Shown here piece by piece: positions 1 to 9,753 of a DNA stretch of 64,000 nt (its first letter is position 1; the number at the start of each line of letters is the position of its first letter). The position numbers and the translations under genes were made by a program. The notes beneath the pieces were generated by a model. The model was not told the origin of the DNA and ran no database searches. It saw only the letters and a program-made list of their open reading frames with translations. This DNA is from Salmonella enterica subsp. enterica serovar Typhimurium str. LT2 (lineage in GTDB: Bacteria; Pseudomonadota; Gammaproteobacteria; Enterobacterales; Enterobacteriaceae): contig NC_003197.2 in assembly GCF_000006945.2 (NCBI RefSeq), positions 3,224,001 through 3,288,000 on the forward strand, given 5' to 3'.

Positions 1-517
1 GCGATTCCGCCAGAATGCCCAACTGCGTTCCGATATGGCCGTAACCGATAATGCCAAGCTTTTTACCGCGCGCTTCGAACGATCCCGCCGCCAGTTTATT
101 CCATACGCCGCGGTGCGCTTTGGCGTTCGCTTCCGGCACGCCGCGCAGCAGCAGCAATAGCTCGCCAATCACCAGCTCCGCCACGGAACGGGTATTCGAG
201 AATGGCGCGTTAAAGACCGGAATACCGCGTTTTGCCGCCGCATTTAAATCCACCTGGTTGGTGCCGATGCAAAAACAGCCAATCGCCACCAGCTTCTCTG
301 CGGCGTTAATCACTTCTTCTGTCAGATGAGTACGGGATCGCAGACCGATGAAGTGGGCATCGCGGATGGACGCTTTCAACTGTTCAGCGTCCAGCGCGCC
401 CTTGTGATATTCAATGTTGGTGTAACCTGCCGCACGAAGGCTTTCCAGCGCCTTTTGATGCACCCCTTCAACCAGCAGAAATTTAATTTTATCTTTCTCC
501 AGCGATACCTTTGCCAT
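1..517 (-). CDS. serA: D-3-phosphoglycerate dehydrogenase, N-terminal part (window edge)
   Basis: Oxidises 3-phosphoglycerate to 3-phosphohydroxypyruvate, the first committed step of serine synthesis, in the cytoplasm. Only the first 172 codons lie in the window; the rest runs off the left edge. The start MAKVSLEKDK is typical of enterobacterial SerA. Residues 1-100 form the first half of the substrate-binding domain, and the NAD-binding GYGHIG loop is seen at about 158-163. The C-terminal ACT domain that senses serine is outside the window. rpiA lies upstream on the same strand, 265 bases away. Identity is very secure; truncation is only due to the window boundary. Confidence 0.97.
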   Translation of the reverse strand, partial: MAKVSLEKDKIKFLLVEGVHQKALESLRAAGYTNIEYHKGALDAEQLKASIRDAHFIGLRSRTHLTEEVINAAEKLVAIGCFCIGTNQVDLNAAAKRGIPVFNAPFSNTRSVAELVIGELLLLLRGVPEANAKAHRGVWNKLAAGSFEARGKKLGIIGYGHIGTQLGILAES

Positions 518-782
518 TTCCCCGATCCTGTCTTTTTTGCCATCTGATGTTGTGTGTGGATTTGCATCCGTCCTTCAACATATCAAAAAAAATTATCACG
601 GCAATATGAACGTTTGCGCCAGCGTCGTGAAGGAATCGCATACAGCGGGAAATAGCAGATGAAAATACCGGGAATAACTTTTTCTTTGGAGGGATCGGCA
701 GGGCAAACGATTAAACGTGATACATGTCACCAAATTTGCCCTGACCGAATTTTTTACGCGGCAGGAAATACGCCTGGCGGGA

Positions 783-1442
783 TCATTTTACGATGGTTTT
801 CACCCCGTCCGGCGTGCCGATCAGTGCGACATCGGCGCCACGGTTGGCGAACAACCCTACGGTCACGACGCCCGGAATCGCGTTAATGGCGTTTTCCAGC
901 GCGATGGGATCAAGGATTTCCATACCATAAACATCCAGAATCACGTTGCCGTTATCCGTGACCACGTTCTGACGGTACTCCGGACGCCCGCCCAGCTTCA
1001 CCAGTTGACGAGCGACCGCGCTGCGCGCCATCGGAATCACTTCGACCGGCAACGGGAATTTGCCAAGAATATCCACCTGTTTAGAGGCATCCGCAATACA
1101 GATAAATTTCTCTGCCACGGAAGCAATAATTTTCTCACGGGTTAATGCCGCGCCGCCGCCTTTGATCATCTGCATATGACCGTTGATTTCGTCCGCGCCG
1201 TCGACATAGATGCCCAGGCTATCCACTTCGTTGAGATCAAACACATGAATACCGAGGCCTTTGAGTTTTTCAGTCGAGGCGTCCGAGCTGGAGACCGCGC
1301 CTTCAATCTGGCCTTTCATTGTGCCCAGCGCATCAATAAAGTGTGCGGCCGTTGAGCCTGTACCAACGCCCACAATGGTGCCGGGCTGTACATACTGAAG
1401 TGCCGCCCATCCTACCGCTTTTTTCAGTTCATCCTGCGTCAT
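783..1442 (-). CDS. rpiA: Ribose-5-phosphate isomerase A
   Basis: Interconverts ribose 5-phosphate and ribulose 5-phosphate in the non-oxidative pentose phosphate pathway. The 219 residues are the usual full length. Family motifs are visible: phosphate-binding GTGST at 27-31, the DGADE loop with Asp81 and Asp84, and [11 protein letters not shown] with Lys94 and catalytic Glu103. It is divergent from argP across a 153-base gap that must hold both promoters, and it is followed at a distance by serA on the same strand. Works with tktA in this window. Confidence 0.98.
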
Positions 1443-1595
1443 AGATCGTTTCGCCTGTGGTGTGAAAATACAGCCGCATTATAGAACATTGTCGGGAAAA
1501 ATCTCCGTGTCCGTACACAGGCTACGGATTTCATCTGTACCGACGGCAAATTTATGTCATAGTGCGGAAAAAAATAACAGGAGCATGACACAACA

Positions 1596-2489
1596 ATGAA
1601 ACGTCCGGACTACAGAACACTACAGGCGCTGGATGCCGTTATACGTGAACGAGGATTCGAGCGCGCCGCCCAGAAGCTGTGCATCACGCAATCCGCCGTC
1701 TCACAGCGCATAAAACAGCTTGAGAATATGTTCGGACAACCTTTGTTGGTGCGTACCGTTCCTCCTCGCCCCACGGAGCAAGGGCAAAAATTACTGGCTC
1801 TGCTGCGTCAGGTTGAACTGCTGGAAGAAGAGTGGCTGGGCGATGAACAAACCGGCTCTACGCCGCTGCTGCTGTCGCTGGCGGTTAACGCCGACAGTCT
1901 GGCGACCTGGCTGCTTCCGGCGCTGGCGCCGGTACTGGCGGACTCCCCTATCCGTCTCAATTTACAGGTGGAAGATGAAACGCGCACGCAAGAACGTCTG
2001 CGGCGCGGCGAGGTGGTGGGCGCGGTGAGTATTCAGCATCAGGCGCTACCCAGTTGCCTGGTGGACAAACTGGGCGCACTCGACTATCTGTTTGTCGCGT
2101 CAAAGCCGTTTGCCGAGCGCTATTTCCCCAATGGCGTTACCCGGTCGTCGCTGCTAAAAGCGCCCGCCGTCGCGTTCGACCATCTGGATGATATGCATCA
2201 GGCCTTTTTGCAACAGAATTTCGATCTACCGCCCGGCAGCGTGCCGTGCCATATCGTTAATTCATCCGAAGCATTTGTACAGCTTGCGCGTCAGGGCACG
2301 ACCTGCTGCATGATCCCTCACCTGCAGATTGAGAAAGAGCTGGAAAGCGGCGAGTTGATCAACTTAACGCCTGGTTTGCTGCAGCGCCGGATGCTTTACT
2401 GGCACCGCTTTGCCCCGGAAAGCCGGATGATGCGCAAAGTGACCGACGCGCTGCTGGAGTACGGGCACAAGGTGCTGCGTCAGGATTAG
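1596..2489 (+). CDS. argP: LysR-type regulator ArgP (IciA)
   Basis: LysR-family transcription factor, 297 residues. The N-terminal winged helix-turn-helix spans roughly residues 17-40 ([16 protein letters not shown]), followed by the effector-binding domain. In enterobacteria ArgP activates the arginine exporter gene argO in response to arginine, with lysine as antagonist, and regulates other lysine-related genes. argO lies about 1.1 kb downstream on the opposite strand, as in E. coli. The start follows an AACAGGAG ribosome-binding site with spacing of about 12 bases. A REP element follows the stop codon. Confidence 0.97.
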
Positions 2490-2501
2490 CCTCTCTATGA
2501 A

Positions 2502-2541
2502 TGCCGGATGGCGGCGTGAACGTCTTATCCGGCCTGCATGA
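2502..2541. repeat. REP element
   Basis: A single repetitive extragenic palindrome with the core GCCGGATGGCGGCGTGAACG...CTTATCCGGCCTGC. It lies just after argP in the convergent argP/yggE gap, a typical REP position. The rest of this 265-base gap shows nothing recognisable. Confidence 0.8.
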
Positions 2542-2754
2542 CCCATTATTCCCTCGTCACTTCTTTGAAGTTCATCACAAAATCATTGCGTTCAGGCGGC
2601 AAAAAACGACGCGCCATTGGCTATTTTTTGCTGGCGACAAGGCGATTCAAAACGCTCACCGTATTAGCAAATCTTCATTTCAATGCGTAATACGGAGCAA
2701 AAAACGAGAACACCGGGAGAAAACGCGGCCTGGAAGCGCCCAGGCCGGGTGAGA

Positions 2755-3501
2755 TTACTGCGTGCTGGCGGCCGTTGTCGACGTCTGCCCTGTTCCAGGT
2801 TCAAGCTGGAATACCACATCGACCTGATCGTCGAACTGAATGGTCGGCTGCTCGTAAGTTTCCTGCGCAGATACCGGCGCAGCATCTGCGGCTTTCATCA
2901 TTCGCACCACCGGACTCGGCTGATAATTAGAGACATGGTAACGAACGCTGTAAACCGGCCCCAATTTGCTGTTAAAACCGGCTGCCAGCGCTTGCGCCTG
3001 ATGAATCGCGTCATCAATGGCGGCTTTGCGGGCCTTGTCTTTATAGGCGTCCGGTTGCGCCACGCCCAGCGATACCGAACGAATCTCGTTCAGACCCGCC
3101 TTCAGCGCGCCGTCCAGCAGAGAATTAAGTTTATCTAACTGACGCAGCGTCACCTCAACGGTTCGCACCGCACGATACCCTTTCAGAATGCTTTTACCGT
3201 TTTGGTAATCATAATCCGGCTGCGTGCGCAGATTCGCCGCGCTAATGTCTTTTTTCGCAATCTGATTTTGCTCAAGGAAGGAAAGATATTGCGCCACGCG
3301 CTCATCGGCCTGCTTCTTCGCCGTCGCCGCGTCCTTCGCCGCGACGTTCACTTCAATCGCTAAGGTGGCGATATCAGGCACAGCATCGACGCTTGCCGTA
3401 CCGGAAGTCACGATGTGCGGGCCTTCCGGCAATTCGCTTGCCTGCGCCGACATTGCACTTAAACCCACTAATGCCGCCAGGGCCATCACTTTGAACTTCA
3501 C
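2755..3501 (-). CDS. yggE: Periplasmic SIMPL-domain protein YggE
   Basis: 248 residues with an N-terminal signal peptide (about residues 1-22, ending ...MSAQA) and a SIMPL (DUF541) domain. The E. coli homologue is an oxidative-stress-related periplasmic protein of uncertain mechanism. The start is GTG: the codon at 3499-3501 reads GTG on the minus strand, preceded by GGAGGAGAGACT, and the protein then aligns end to end with E. coli YggE (MKFKV...). The C-terminal tail after residue 235 is Thr/Ser-rich and variable. It is followed upstream by argO on the same strand. Confidence 0.93.
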   Translation of the reverse strand: MKFKVMALAALVGLSAMSAQASELPEGPHIVTSGTASVDAVPDIATLAIEVNVAAKDAATAKKQADERVAQYLSFLEQNQIAKKDISAANLRTQPDYDYQNGKSILKGYRAVRTVEVTLRQLDKLNSLLDGALKAGLNEIRSVSLGVAQPDAYKDKARKAAIDDAIHQAQALAAGFNSKLGPVYSVRYHVSNYQPSPVVRMMKAADAAPVSAQETYEQPTIQFDDQVDVVFQLEPGTGQTSTTAASTQ

Positions 3502-3594
3502 AGTCTCTCCTCCATATTGCAGTCATTGCCCTGATATACAGGGCGCATGCAGGCAAGCTTAGCGGATATCGGCCTGTTGTCCATCAGACAACGC

Positions 3595-4230
3595 TTAGTT
3601 GAAAAGCGCGTGCATATGCGCGACGCCTTCCCGCGCCAGTTGGAAGGCGATAAGCCACATCACCACCCCAACCAGAATGTTGATAATGCGTTGAGCTTTC
3701 GCCGTACGCAGTCGAGGCGCAAGCCAGGCCGCCAGTAGCGCTAACCCAAAAAACCATAAGAACGACGCGCTAATCGTGCCGAGGGCGAACCAGCGCTTTG
3801 GCTCCATAGCCAGTTGTCCGCCGAGACTGCCCAACACGACAAACGTATCCAGATAAACGTGCGGATTCAGCCACGTTACCGCCAGCATCGTAGCAATAAT
3901 TTTCCAGCGCCCCTGCTTCATAACCTCGGCGCTGGCCAGCTCCAGATTACTGCTCATTGCCGTTTTCAGCGCGCCAAAACCGTACCATAACAAGAACGCG
4001 ACCCCGCCCCATGTGACCAGCGCCAGCAGCCACGGCGACTGCATCAGCAACGCGCTACCGCCAAAAATACCGGCGCTAATCAGGACTAAATCACTTAACG
4101 CGCAAAGCAGCGCTATCATGAGGTGGTACTGGCGACGAATTCCCTGATTCATCACAAACGCATTTTGCGGGCCAAGCGGAAGGATCATGGCGGCGCCAAG
4201 GGCAAACCCTTGAAAATAATAAGATATCAC
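3595..4230 (-). CDS. argO: Arginine exporter ArgO
   Basis: LysE-family inner-membrane exporter of arginine and canavanine, 211 residues with five or six hydrophobic segments. The family signature [15 protein letters not shown] sits at residues 12-26. The start codon is GTG (GTGATATCTTATTATTTTC), as in E. coli argO. Transcription is known to be activated by ArgP-arginine, and argP is present at 1596. The 199-base gap upstream carries the control region and then REP-like DNA. Confidence 0.96.
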
Positions 4231-4336
4231 GTTAACTACCCTGAGCTGTTTTTCTTAAAGGCAGACTATAGCGCGGGAATATTATTAGCGGAAATTGATA
4301 ATTTTAATCACTAATAAGAAAAGCTAATAAAGAGAC

Positions 4337-4421
4337 TGAATAACGGATAGCGGCTACGCTTATCCGCTCAATAACCAGAGAATACTGGAGGCGGATAAGC
4401 GCAGCGCCGGCAGGCAGCGCG
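4337..4421. repeat. REP/BIME-like palindromic repeats
   Basis: Two inverted copies of a GCGGATAAGCGCAGCG / CGCTTATCCGC core (AGCGGCTACGCTTATCCGCT and GGCGGATAAGCGCAGCGCCGG) separated by about 20 bases. They lie between mscS (stop at 4430) and the argO promoter region. The pattern matches bacterial interspersed mosaic elements. Confidence 0.6.
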
Positions 4422-4429
4422 GGAGAAAA

Positions 4430-5290
4430 TTACTCCGCGGCGTTATCTTTCACGCGTTTAAAATTGACGTCCATCTGCGGGTACGGGAAGCTAATACCAG
4501 CGGCGTCGAATTCACGTTTAATACGTTCCAGCACGTCCCAGTAGACATTTTGCAGGTCGCTGCTTTTACTCCAGACACGCACCACAAAATTAATTGATGA
4601 GGCGCCCAGCTCATTCAAACGCACCGTCATTTCGCGATCTTTTAAAATACGATCGTCGGACTCGATAATCGTCGTTAGCAGCTGTTTCACCTGATCGATA
4701 TCCGAATCGTAGGCCACCCCAATAATGAATTCGTTACGGCGAACCGGCTCACGAGAATAGTTGATGATATTTCCCGCGATAATTTTGCCATTCGGAATCA
4801 CAATAATTTTGCCGTCTACCGCGCGCATTGTCGTGGAAAAGATTTGCACGTTCAGTACCGTACCGGCAACGCCGCCCAAATCGACATACTCACCGGCGCG
4901 GAACGGACGGAACATAACCAGCAATACCCCAGCCGCAAGGTTAGAAAGCGATCCCTGTAATGCCAGGCCAACGGCTAAACCAGCGGCGCCCAGTACGGCA
5001 ATAACCGAGGCGGTTTGAACCCCCACGCGACCCAGAGCCGCAATCAGCGTAAAAGCGATAACCCCATAGCGCACCAGCGCAGAAAGAAAGTCGGCCACTG
5101 TCGCATCAATATGACGCGCACGCATCAGACGATTTACCGTATTGGAGATCACGCGCGCTACAATCAAGCCGATGATGATAATAGCGATAGCCGCAACAAT
5201 ATTCACAGCATAGCTGAGCAATAACGCCTGGTTGCGTACCAGCCAGGTGCCCGCACCATTTATGCTGTCGACAACATTCAAATCTTCCAT
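4430..5290 (-). CDS. mscS: Small-conductance mechanosensitive channel MscS
   Basis: 286-residue inner-membrane channel that opens on membrane tension during hypo-osmotic shock. Three N-terminal transmembrane helices are visible (about 28-57, 68-90 and 96-127). The third is the Gly/Ala-rich pore helix GAAGLAVGLALQGSLSNLAAG. A cytoplasmic beta and alpha/beta vestibule follows. The length equals that of E. coli MscS (YggB). A terminator and a 226-base gap separate it from fbaA upstream on the same strand, so it is probably transcribed independently. Confidence 0.97.
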   Translation of the reverse strand: MEDLNVVDSINGAGTWLVRNQALLLSYAVNIVAAIAIIIIGLIVARVISNTVNRLMRARHIDATVADFLSALVRYGVIAFTLIAALGRVGVQTASVIAVLGAAGLAVGLALQGSLSNLAAGVLLVMFRPFRAGEYVDLGGVAGTVLNVQIFSTTMRAVDGKIIVIPNGKIIAGNIINYSREPVRRNEFIIGVAYDSDIDQVKQLLTTIIESDDRILKDREMTVRLNELGASSINFVVRVWSKSSDLQNVYWDVLERIKREFDAAGISFPYPQMDVNFKRVKDNAAE

Positions 5291-5469
5291 TCAATATTCC
5301 TTGGTCATAGCAAAACAAGCAAATGAGATCATTCTCACGAAAAGAACTTTTTAAAGGTAAACAAAAACAGAAGAATATGCCATTTTTCGGCATCATCCCA
5401 AAAAAGGCAGGTACATTGTGAGTTGGCCGGATGAAAGCGCTAACTAACGCCGCTCTCCGGAAATAACGA

Positions 5470-5500
5470 TAAAAAAATGGCTTCCCAAGGGAAGCCATTT
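5470..5500 (-). terminator. Rho-independent terminator of fbaA
   Basis: A near-perfect stem AAATGGCTTCCC / GGGAAGCCATTT followed on the minus strand by seven T residues. It begins 16 bases beyond the fbaA stop codon, so it ends the epd-pgk-fbaA transcript. Confidence 0.9.
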
Positions 5501-5516
5501 CAATCAGCAGACTATA

Positions 5517-6596
5517 TTACAGAACGTCAATCGCGTTCAGTTCTTTAAATGCTTTTTCCAGACGAGCGATCATCGAAGTCTGGCCAGCACGCAGCCATAC
5601 GCGCGGGTCATAGTATTTCTTGTTCGGCTGATCTTCGCCTTTCGGGTTGCCCAGCTGACCTTGCAGATACGCTTCGTTTTCTTTGTAGTAGTTCAGAACA
5701 CCTTCCCAGGTTGCCCATTGGGTATCGGTATCGATGTTCATTTTCACTACGCCGTAGCTTACGGAGTCTTTGATTTCCTGAGCAGTAGAACCGGAACCGC
5801 CGTGGAAAACGAAGTTCAGGCTGTTGTGCGGCAGGTTGTGTTTCTTAGAAACATAGTCCTGAGAATCACGCAGAATGGTCGGGGTCAGAACCACGTTACC
5901 CGGCTTGTAAACGCCGTGTACGTTACCGAAGGAAGCGGCAATGGTGAAACGCGGGCTGATTTTGCTCAGTTCAGTGTACGCGTAATCAACGTCTTCCGGC
6001 TGGGTGTACAGAGCAGAAGCGTCCATGTGGCTGTTGTCCACGCCGTCTTCTTCACCACCGGTGCAACCCAGTTCGATTTCCAGAGTCATGCCAATTTTGG
6101 ACATGCGCGCCAGGTATTTGGAGCAGATTTCGATGTTTTCGTGCAGAGACTCTTCAGACAGGTCAATCATGTGAGAAGAGAACAGCGGTTTACCGGTAGC
6201 CGCAAAGTGTTTTTCACCCGCGTCCAGCAGGCCATCGATCCACGGCAGCAGTTTCTTCGCGCAGTGGTCAGTGTGCAGGATAACCGGAACGCCGTAGTGT
6301 TCAGCCATCTGGTGAACGTGATGCGCGCCAGAGATAGCGCCCAGGATTGCCGCGCCCTGAGGTACGTCAGTTTTCACGCCTTTACCCGCGATGAAGGAAG
6401 CGCCGCCGTTGGAGAACTGAACGATGACCGGTGCTTTAACTTTTGCAGCGGTTTCCAGAACAGCGTTGATGGAATCAGTGCCCACGCAGTTAACTGCCGG
6501 CAGAGCAAAATTGTTTTCTTTTGCTACCTGGAACACTTTCTGTACGTCATCACCAGTGATCACGCCTGGTTTTACGAAATCAAAAATTTTAGACAT
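5517..6596 (-). CDS. fbaA: Class II fructose-bisphosphate aldolase
   Basis: Zinc-dependent aldolase that splits fructose 1,6-bisphosphate into dihydroxyacetone phosphate and glyceraldehyde 3-phosphate. 359 residues from MSKIFDFVKPGV, the standard enterobacterial start; the open frame extends 25 codons further upstream but lacks homology there. The Zn-binding HTDHCAKK loop is at about 108-115, and GGSGS and NIDTDTQWA phosphate-binding segments are present. It lies 101 bases after pgk in the conserved epd-pgk-fbaA order. A 9-bp GC-rich inverted repeat at 6671-6692 sits in the pgk-fbaA gap without a T-run. Confidence 0.98.
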   Translation of the reverse strand: MSKIFDFVKPGVITGDDVQKVFQVAKENNFALPAVNCVGTDSINAVLETAAKVKAPVIVQFSNGGASFIAGKGVKTDVPQGAAILGAISGAHHVHQMAEHYGVPVILHTDHCAKKLLPWIDGLLDAGEKHFAATGKPLFSSHMIDLSEESLHENIEICSKYLARMSKIGMTLEIELGCTGGEEDGVDNSHMDASALYTQPEDVDYAYTELSKISPRFTIAASFGNVHGVYKPGNVVLTPTILRDSQDYVSKKHNLPHNSLNFVFHGGSGSTAQEIKDSVSYGVVKMNIDTDTQWATWEGVLNYYKENEAYLQGQLGNPKGEDQPNKKYYDPRVWLRAGQTSMIARLEKAFKELNAIDVL

Positions 6597-6697
6597 GTTT
6601 CGTTGTCCTGTATCGTCGGGCTTTGGGAAAAAACACGGGCCGCCCTGAATGTCAGATCGGCGATAAATCAACGGGCAGGAATCCCTGCCCGTAACGA

Positions 6698-7861
6698 TTA
6701 CTTCTTAGCGCGCTCTTCGAGCATCGCTACGGCTGGCAGAACTTTACCTTCCACGAATTCGAGGAATGCGCCGCCGCCAGTAGAAATGTAGGAAATTTTG
6801 TCAGCAATGCCGAACAGGTCGATTGCCGCCAGGGTGTCGCCGCCGCCAGCGATGGAAAACGCTTCGCTATCAGCGATGGCATTCGCCACGATTTCAGTCC
6901 CTTTACGGAAGTTCGGGAACTCAAACACGCCAACCGGGCCGTTCCACAGAATGGTTTTGGCATTCTTGAGGATTTCAGCCAGCTGCTGAGCGGAAGCATC
7001 GCCGATATCCAGGATCTGCTCGTCTTCTTTCACGTCGTTAACGGATTTCAGAGTCGCCGGTGCGGTTTCGGAGAACTCGGTGGCAACGCGAACATCGGTC
7101 GGAACCGGGATATCGCAAGTGGTCAGCAGACGTTTTGCTTCGTCAACCAGGTCAGCTTCGTACAGGGATTTACCGACGCTGTGGCCCTGAGCGGCAACGA
7201 AGGTGTTGGCGATACCGCCGCCGACAATCAGCTGGTCAGCGATTTTAGACAGGGAATCCAGAACGGTCAGTTTGGTAGATACTTTAGAACCACCAACGAT
7301 AGCCACCATCGGACGAGCCGGTTCTTTCAGCGCTTTACCCAGCGCATCCAGTTCAGCGGCCAGCAGCGGGCCTGCGCACGCAACATCAGCAAATTTGCCG
7401 ATACCGTGGGTAGAAGCCTGCGCGCGGTGCGCAGTACCAAAGGCGTCCATCACGAATACGTCACACAGGGCGGCGTATTTTTTAGACAGCGCTTCGTCGT
7501 CTTTCTTTTCGCCTTTGTTAAAGCGAACGTTTTCCAGAACCACCAGCTCACCTTCGGCCACGTCAACGCCGTCCAGGTAATCTTTGACCAGGCGAACCGG
7601 GTTAGACAGTTTGTCTTTCAGGTAGTTAACAACCGGCAGCAGAGAGAATTCTTCGTTGTACTCGCCTTCGGTAGGACGACCCAGGTGGGAAGTTACCATC
7701 ACTTTCGCGCCCTGTTTCAGAGCCAGTTCGATGGTCGGCAGAGAAGCGCGGATACGCGCGTCGCTGGTCACTTTCCCTTCTTTAACAGGTACGTTCAGAT
7801 CCGCACGGATAAAAACGCGTTTCCCGGCCAGATCCAGATCGGTCATCTTAATTACAGACAT
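6698..7861 (-). CDS. pgk: Phosphoglycerate kinase
   Basis: Transfers the acyl phosphate of 1,3-bisphosphoglycerate to ADP in glycolysis. 387 residues from [11 protein letters not shown]; five extra in-frame codons upstream are not used by the family. N-domain substrate motif RADLNVPVK (about 20-28) and the C-domain nucleotide motif GGGDTLAA (about 349-356) are visible, with the hinge between them. It is 21 bases downstream of epd, so the two are co-transcribed. Expression is expected to depend on the Cra operator upstream of epd. Confidence 0.98.
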
Positions 7862-7882
7862 GGTGAATCCTCTCAATGATGC

Positions 7883-8929
7883 TTAAAGTTTTGTCGACGC
7901 TGACGCGTCGAGCCTGAAACCAACTGCGGCCATCGCTAACGTGGTGTCGAGCATCCTGTTAGCAAAGCCCCATTCATTATCGCACCAGACCAGCGTCTTG
8001 ATCAGGTGGGCGCCACTGACCCGGGTTTGCGTGCCATCAACAATGGCGCTGTGCGGGTCGTGGTTAAAATCTATCGAGACCAACGGTGATTCCGTATAGT
8101 CAACTATACCATGAAATGCACCTTGTGCTGCTTTTTGCAGCAACTGGTTGACTTCACTGGCTTTTACTGGTTTTTTCACCGTTACGCTTAAATCGATCGC
8201 CGTCACATTAATGGTTGGAACGCGCACCGCAATCGCCTCAAAACGGTCGTTAAACTGCGGGAATATACGCGTAATGCCTGCCGCCAGTTTTGTATCTACC
8301 GGGATAATCGACTGGCTGGCCGCGCGCGTGCGCCGTAGATCGGAGTGATACGCGTCGATCACCTGCTGATCGTTCATCGCAGAGTGGATCGTCGTGACGG
8401 TACCAGACTCGATGCCGTAAGCATCATCCAACAATTTAATGACGGGAATTATGCAATTCGTGGTACAGGACGCGTTTGAGACAATACGATGTTCCGCACG
8501 CAGTTGGTTCTGGTTCACGCCAAAAACGACGGTGGCGTCAAGATCGTTGCTGCCCGGATGAGAAAAGAGCACTTTCTTCGCGCCAGCGGCAATATGCGCC
8601 TCGCCATGCTCCCGGTTGCCATATACGCCCGTACAATCCAACACAACATCCACGCCCAGTTCGCGCCACGGCAGATCCGCCAGCGTTCTTTCATGCAGAA
8701 TACGAATGACATCGTCACCGACAAAAAGCTGCTCGCGCTCGTGGCGAACCTCCCATGCAAAACGCCCGTGGCTGGTATCGTATTTCAACAAATGCGCCAT
8801 GCCTGCGGCATCCGCCAGCTCGTTGATGGCCACCACGGTAATTTCCGCGCGACGTCCGGATTCATACAAAGCACGAACCACGTTACGCCCGATGCGACCA
8901 AAGCCATTAATCGCTATGCGTACGGTCAT
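7883..8929 (-). CDS. epd: D-erythrose-4-phosphate dehydrogenase
   Basis: GAPDH-like enzyme that oxidises erythrose 4-phosphate to 4-phosphoerythronate for pyridoxal 5'-phosphate synthesis. 348 residues. The Rossmann motif INGFGRIGRN is at 7-16 and the catalytic cysteine lies in NASCTTNC at about 152-159. It heads the epd-pgk-fbaA operon, so PLP synthesis and glycolysis share a transcript. It is divergent from the PPC-domain gene at 9303. Confidence 0.97.
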   Translation of the reverse strand: MTVRIAINGFGRIGRNVVRALYESGRRAEITVVAINELADAAGMAHLLKYDTSHGRFAWEVRHEREQLFVGDDVIRILHERTLADLPWRELGVDVVLDCTGVYGNREHGEAHIAAGAKKVLFSHPGSNDLDATVVFGVNQNQLRAEHRIVSNASCTTNCIIPVIKLLDDAYGIESGTVTTIHSAMNDQQVIDAYHSDLRRTRAASQSIIPVDTKLAAGITRIFPQFNDRFEAIAVRVPTINVTAIDLSVTVKKPVKASEVNQLLQKAAQGAFHGIVDYTESPLVSIDFNHDPHSAIVDGTQTRVSGAHLIKTLVWCDNEWGFANRMLDTTLAMAAVGFRLDASASTKL

Positions 8930-9052
8930 AGGTCTCCTGCAAGGCTATCCCGATTCAGATGAGGCTGACAGAGTAATGCAGCTCATCGTCGAGTAAAACC
9001 TCACCTGTCGCAAACTGCGACTGATTGGTTAATTGTCGAACATTTAATTAAC

Positions 9053-9064
9053 TGAAACGCTTCA
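9053..9064. promoter_or_regulatory. Cra (FruR) operator
   Basis: TGAAACGCTTCA matches the Cra consensus TGAAWCGNTTHA and is part of a 14-base palindrome CTGAAACGCTTCAG. It lies 124 bases upstream of the epd start. Cra is known to control the epd-pgk operon of E. coli. It could also influence the divergent ECF locus. Confidence 0.8.
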
Positions 9065-9123
9065 GCTAGAATAAGCGAAACGGGGAATAAAAGGAATGTT
9101 TGTCCAGTCGAAGAAGACAGTTA

Positions 9124-9139
9124 TCTGACCTGCATCACA
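9124..9139. promoter_or_regulatory. Candidate CRP-binding site
   Basis: TCTGA-CCTGCA-TCACA matches the CRP half-sites TGTGA-N6-TCACA at nine of ten positions. It lies between the Cra operator and the start of the PPC-domain gene at 9303, so it could serve either direction. Confidence 0.45.
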
Positions 9140-9302
9140 TTTCATGGCCGCTTACGCTGCAATTTATTCCATATTTAAGAATCACCAGTACATCCGTCAG
9201 ATCTTTTCATCGTCGCGTCACAAATACTGATTTATATCAGAAAGCGCTGTCGCCAGCGTCTATATTATCAGCGCCACGTCCGAGTCTCGGAGTCCTGTAA
9301 CG

Positions 9303-9728
9303 ATGACTGTATCTCACCACAATGCCTCTACAGCGCGCTTTTACGCGCTTCGTCTGCTTCCCGGCCAGGAAGTGTTTTCCCAATTACACGCCTTTGTGCA
9401 ACAGAACCAATTACGTGCCGCCTGGATAGCAGGGTGTACCGGCAGTCTGACCGATGTTGCGCTGCGTTATGCCGGGCAAGAGGCGACCACATCGCTCACC
9501 GGCACGTTTGAAGTTATCTCGCTAAACGGCACGCTTGAATTGACCGGCGAGCATCTGCATCTCGCGGTATCGGATCCCTACGGGGTTATGCTCGGCGGCC
9601 ATATGATGCCAGGGTGTACCGTGCGTACCACGCTGGAACTGGTTATCGGCGAGCTGCCAGCGCTGACGTTCAGCCGTCAACCGTGCGCCATTTCCGGTTA
9701 TGACGAACTGCATATTTCTTCCCGTTAA
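9303..9728 (+). CDS. PPC (DUF296) domain protein, first gene of ECF transporter locus
   Basis: 141 residues forming a single PPC/DUF296 domain, a trimeric fold that in plants is part of AT-hook DNA-binding proteins. Its bacterial role is not established. Conserved histidines His84, His86 (HLH) and His100 (GGHMMPG) could bind a metal. No AT-hook or other DNA-binding segment is visible, so calling it a DNA-binding protein would go beyond the sequence. It is followed after 25 bases by the S component of an ECF importer, which suggests a role tied to the imported solute. Corresponds to a Salmonella gene absent from E. coli K-12 at this locus. Confidence 0.8.
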   Translation: MTVSHHNASTARFYALRLLPGQEVFSQLHAFVQQNQLRAAWIAGCTGSLTDVALRYAGQEATTSLTGTFEVISLNGTLELTGEHLHLAVSDPYGVMLGGHMMPGCTVRTTLELVIGELPALTFSRQPCAISGYDELHISSR

Positions 9729-9753
9729 TTGACGACTCTTTAAGAGGTACTTT

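Larger units (their letters stand above)
8930..9302. other. Divergent control region epd / PPC-domain gene
   Basis: A 373-base gap without a gene. It holds a perfect Cra-type operator near 9053 and a CRP-like site near 9124, plus AT-rich sequence and a CTGATTTATATCAG palindrome near 9226-9239. No additional small gene is convincing here. Confidence 0.7.

Noticed and set aside
6671..6692. Hairpin between pgk and fbaA as a terminator
   Set aside because: A 9-bp stem is present but no T-run follows on the minus strand, and fbaA is expected to be co-transcribed; at most a processing or stabilising element.
5661..6791. 376-codon open frame on the plus strand opposite fbaA
   Set aside because: It is the antisense shadow of the conserved fbaA gene, driven by its codon bias, and shows no domain or ribosome-binding site.
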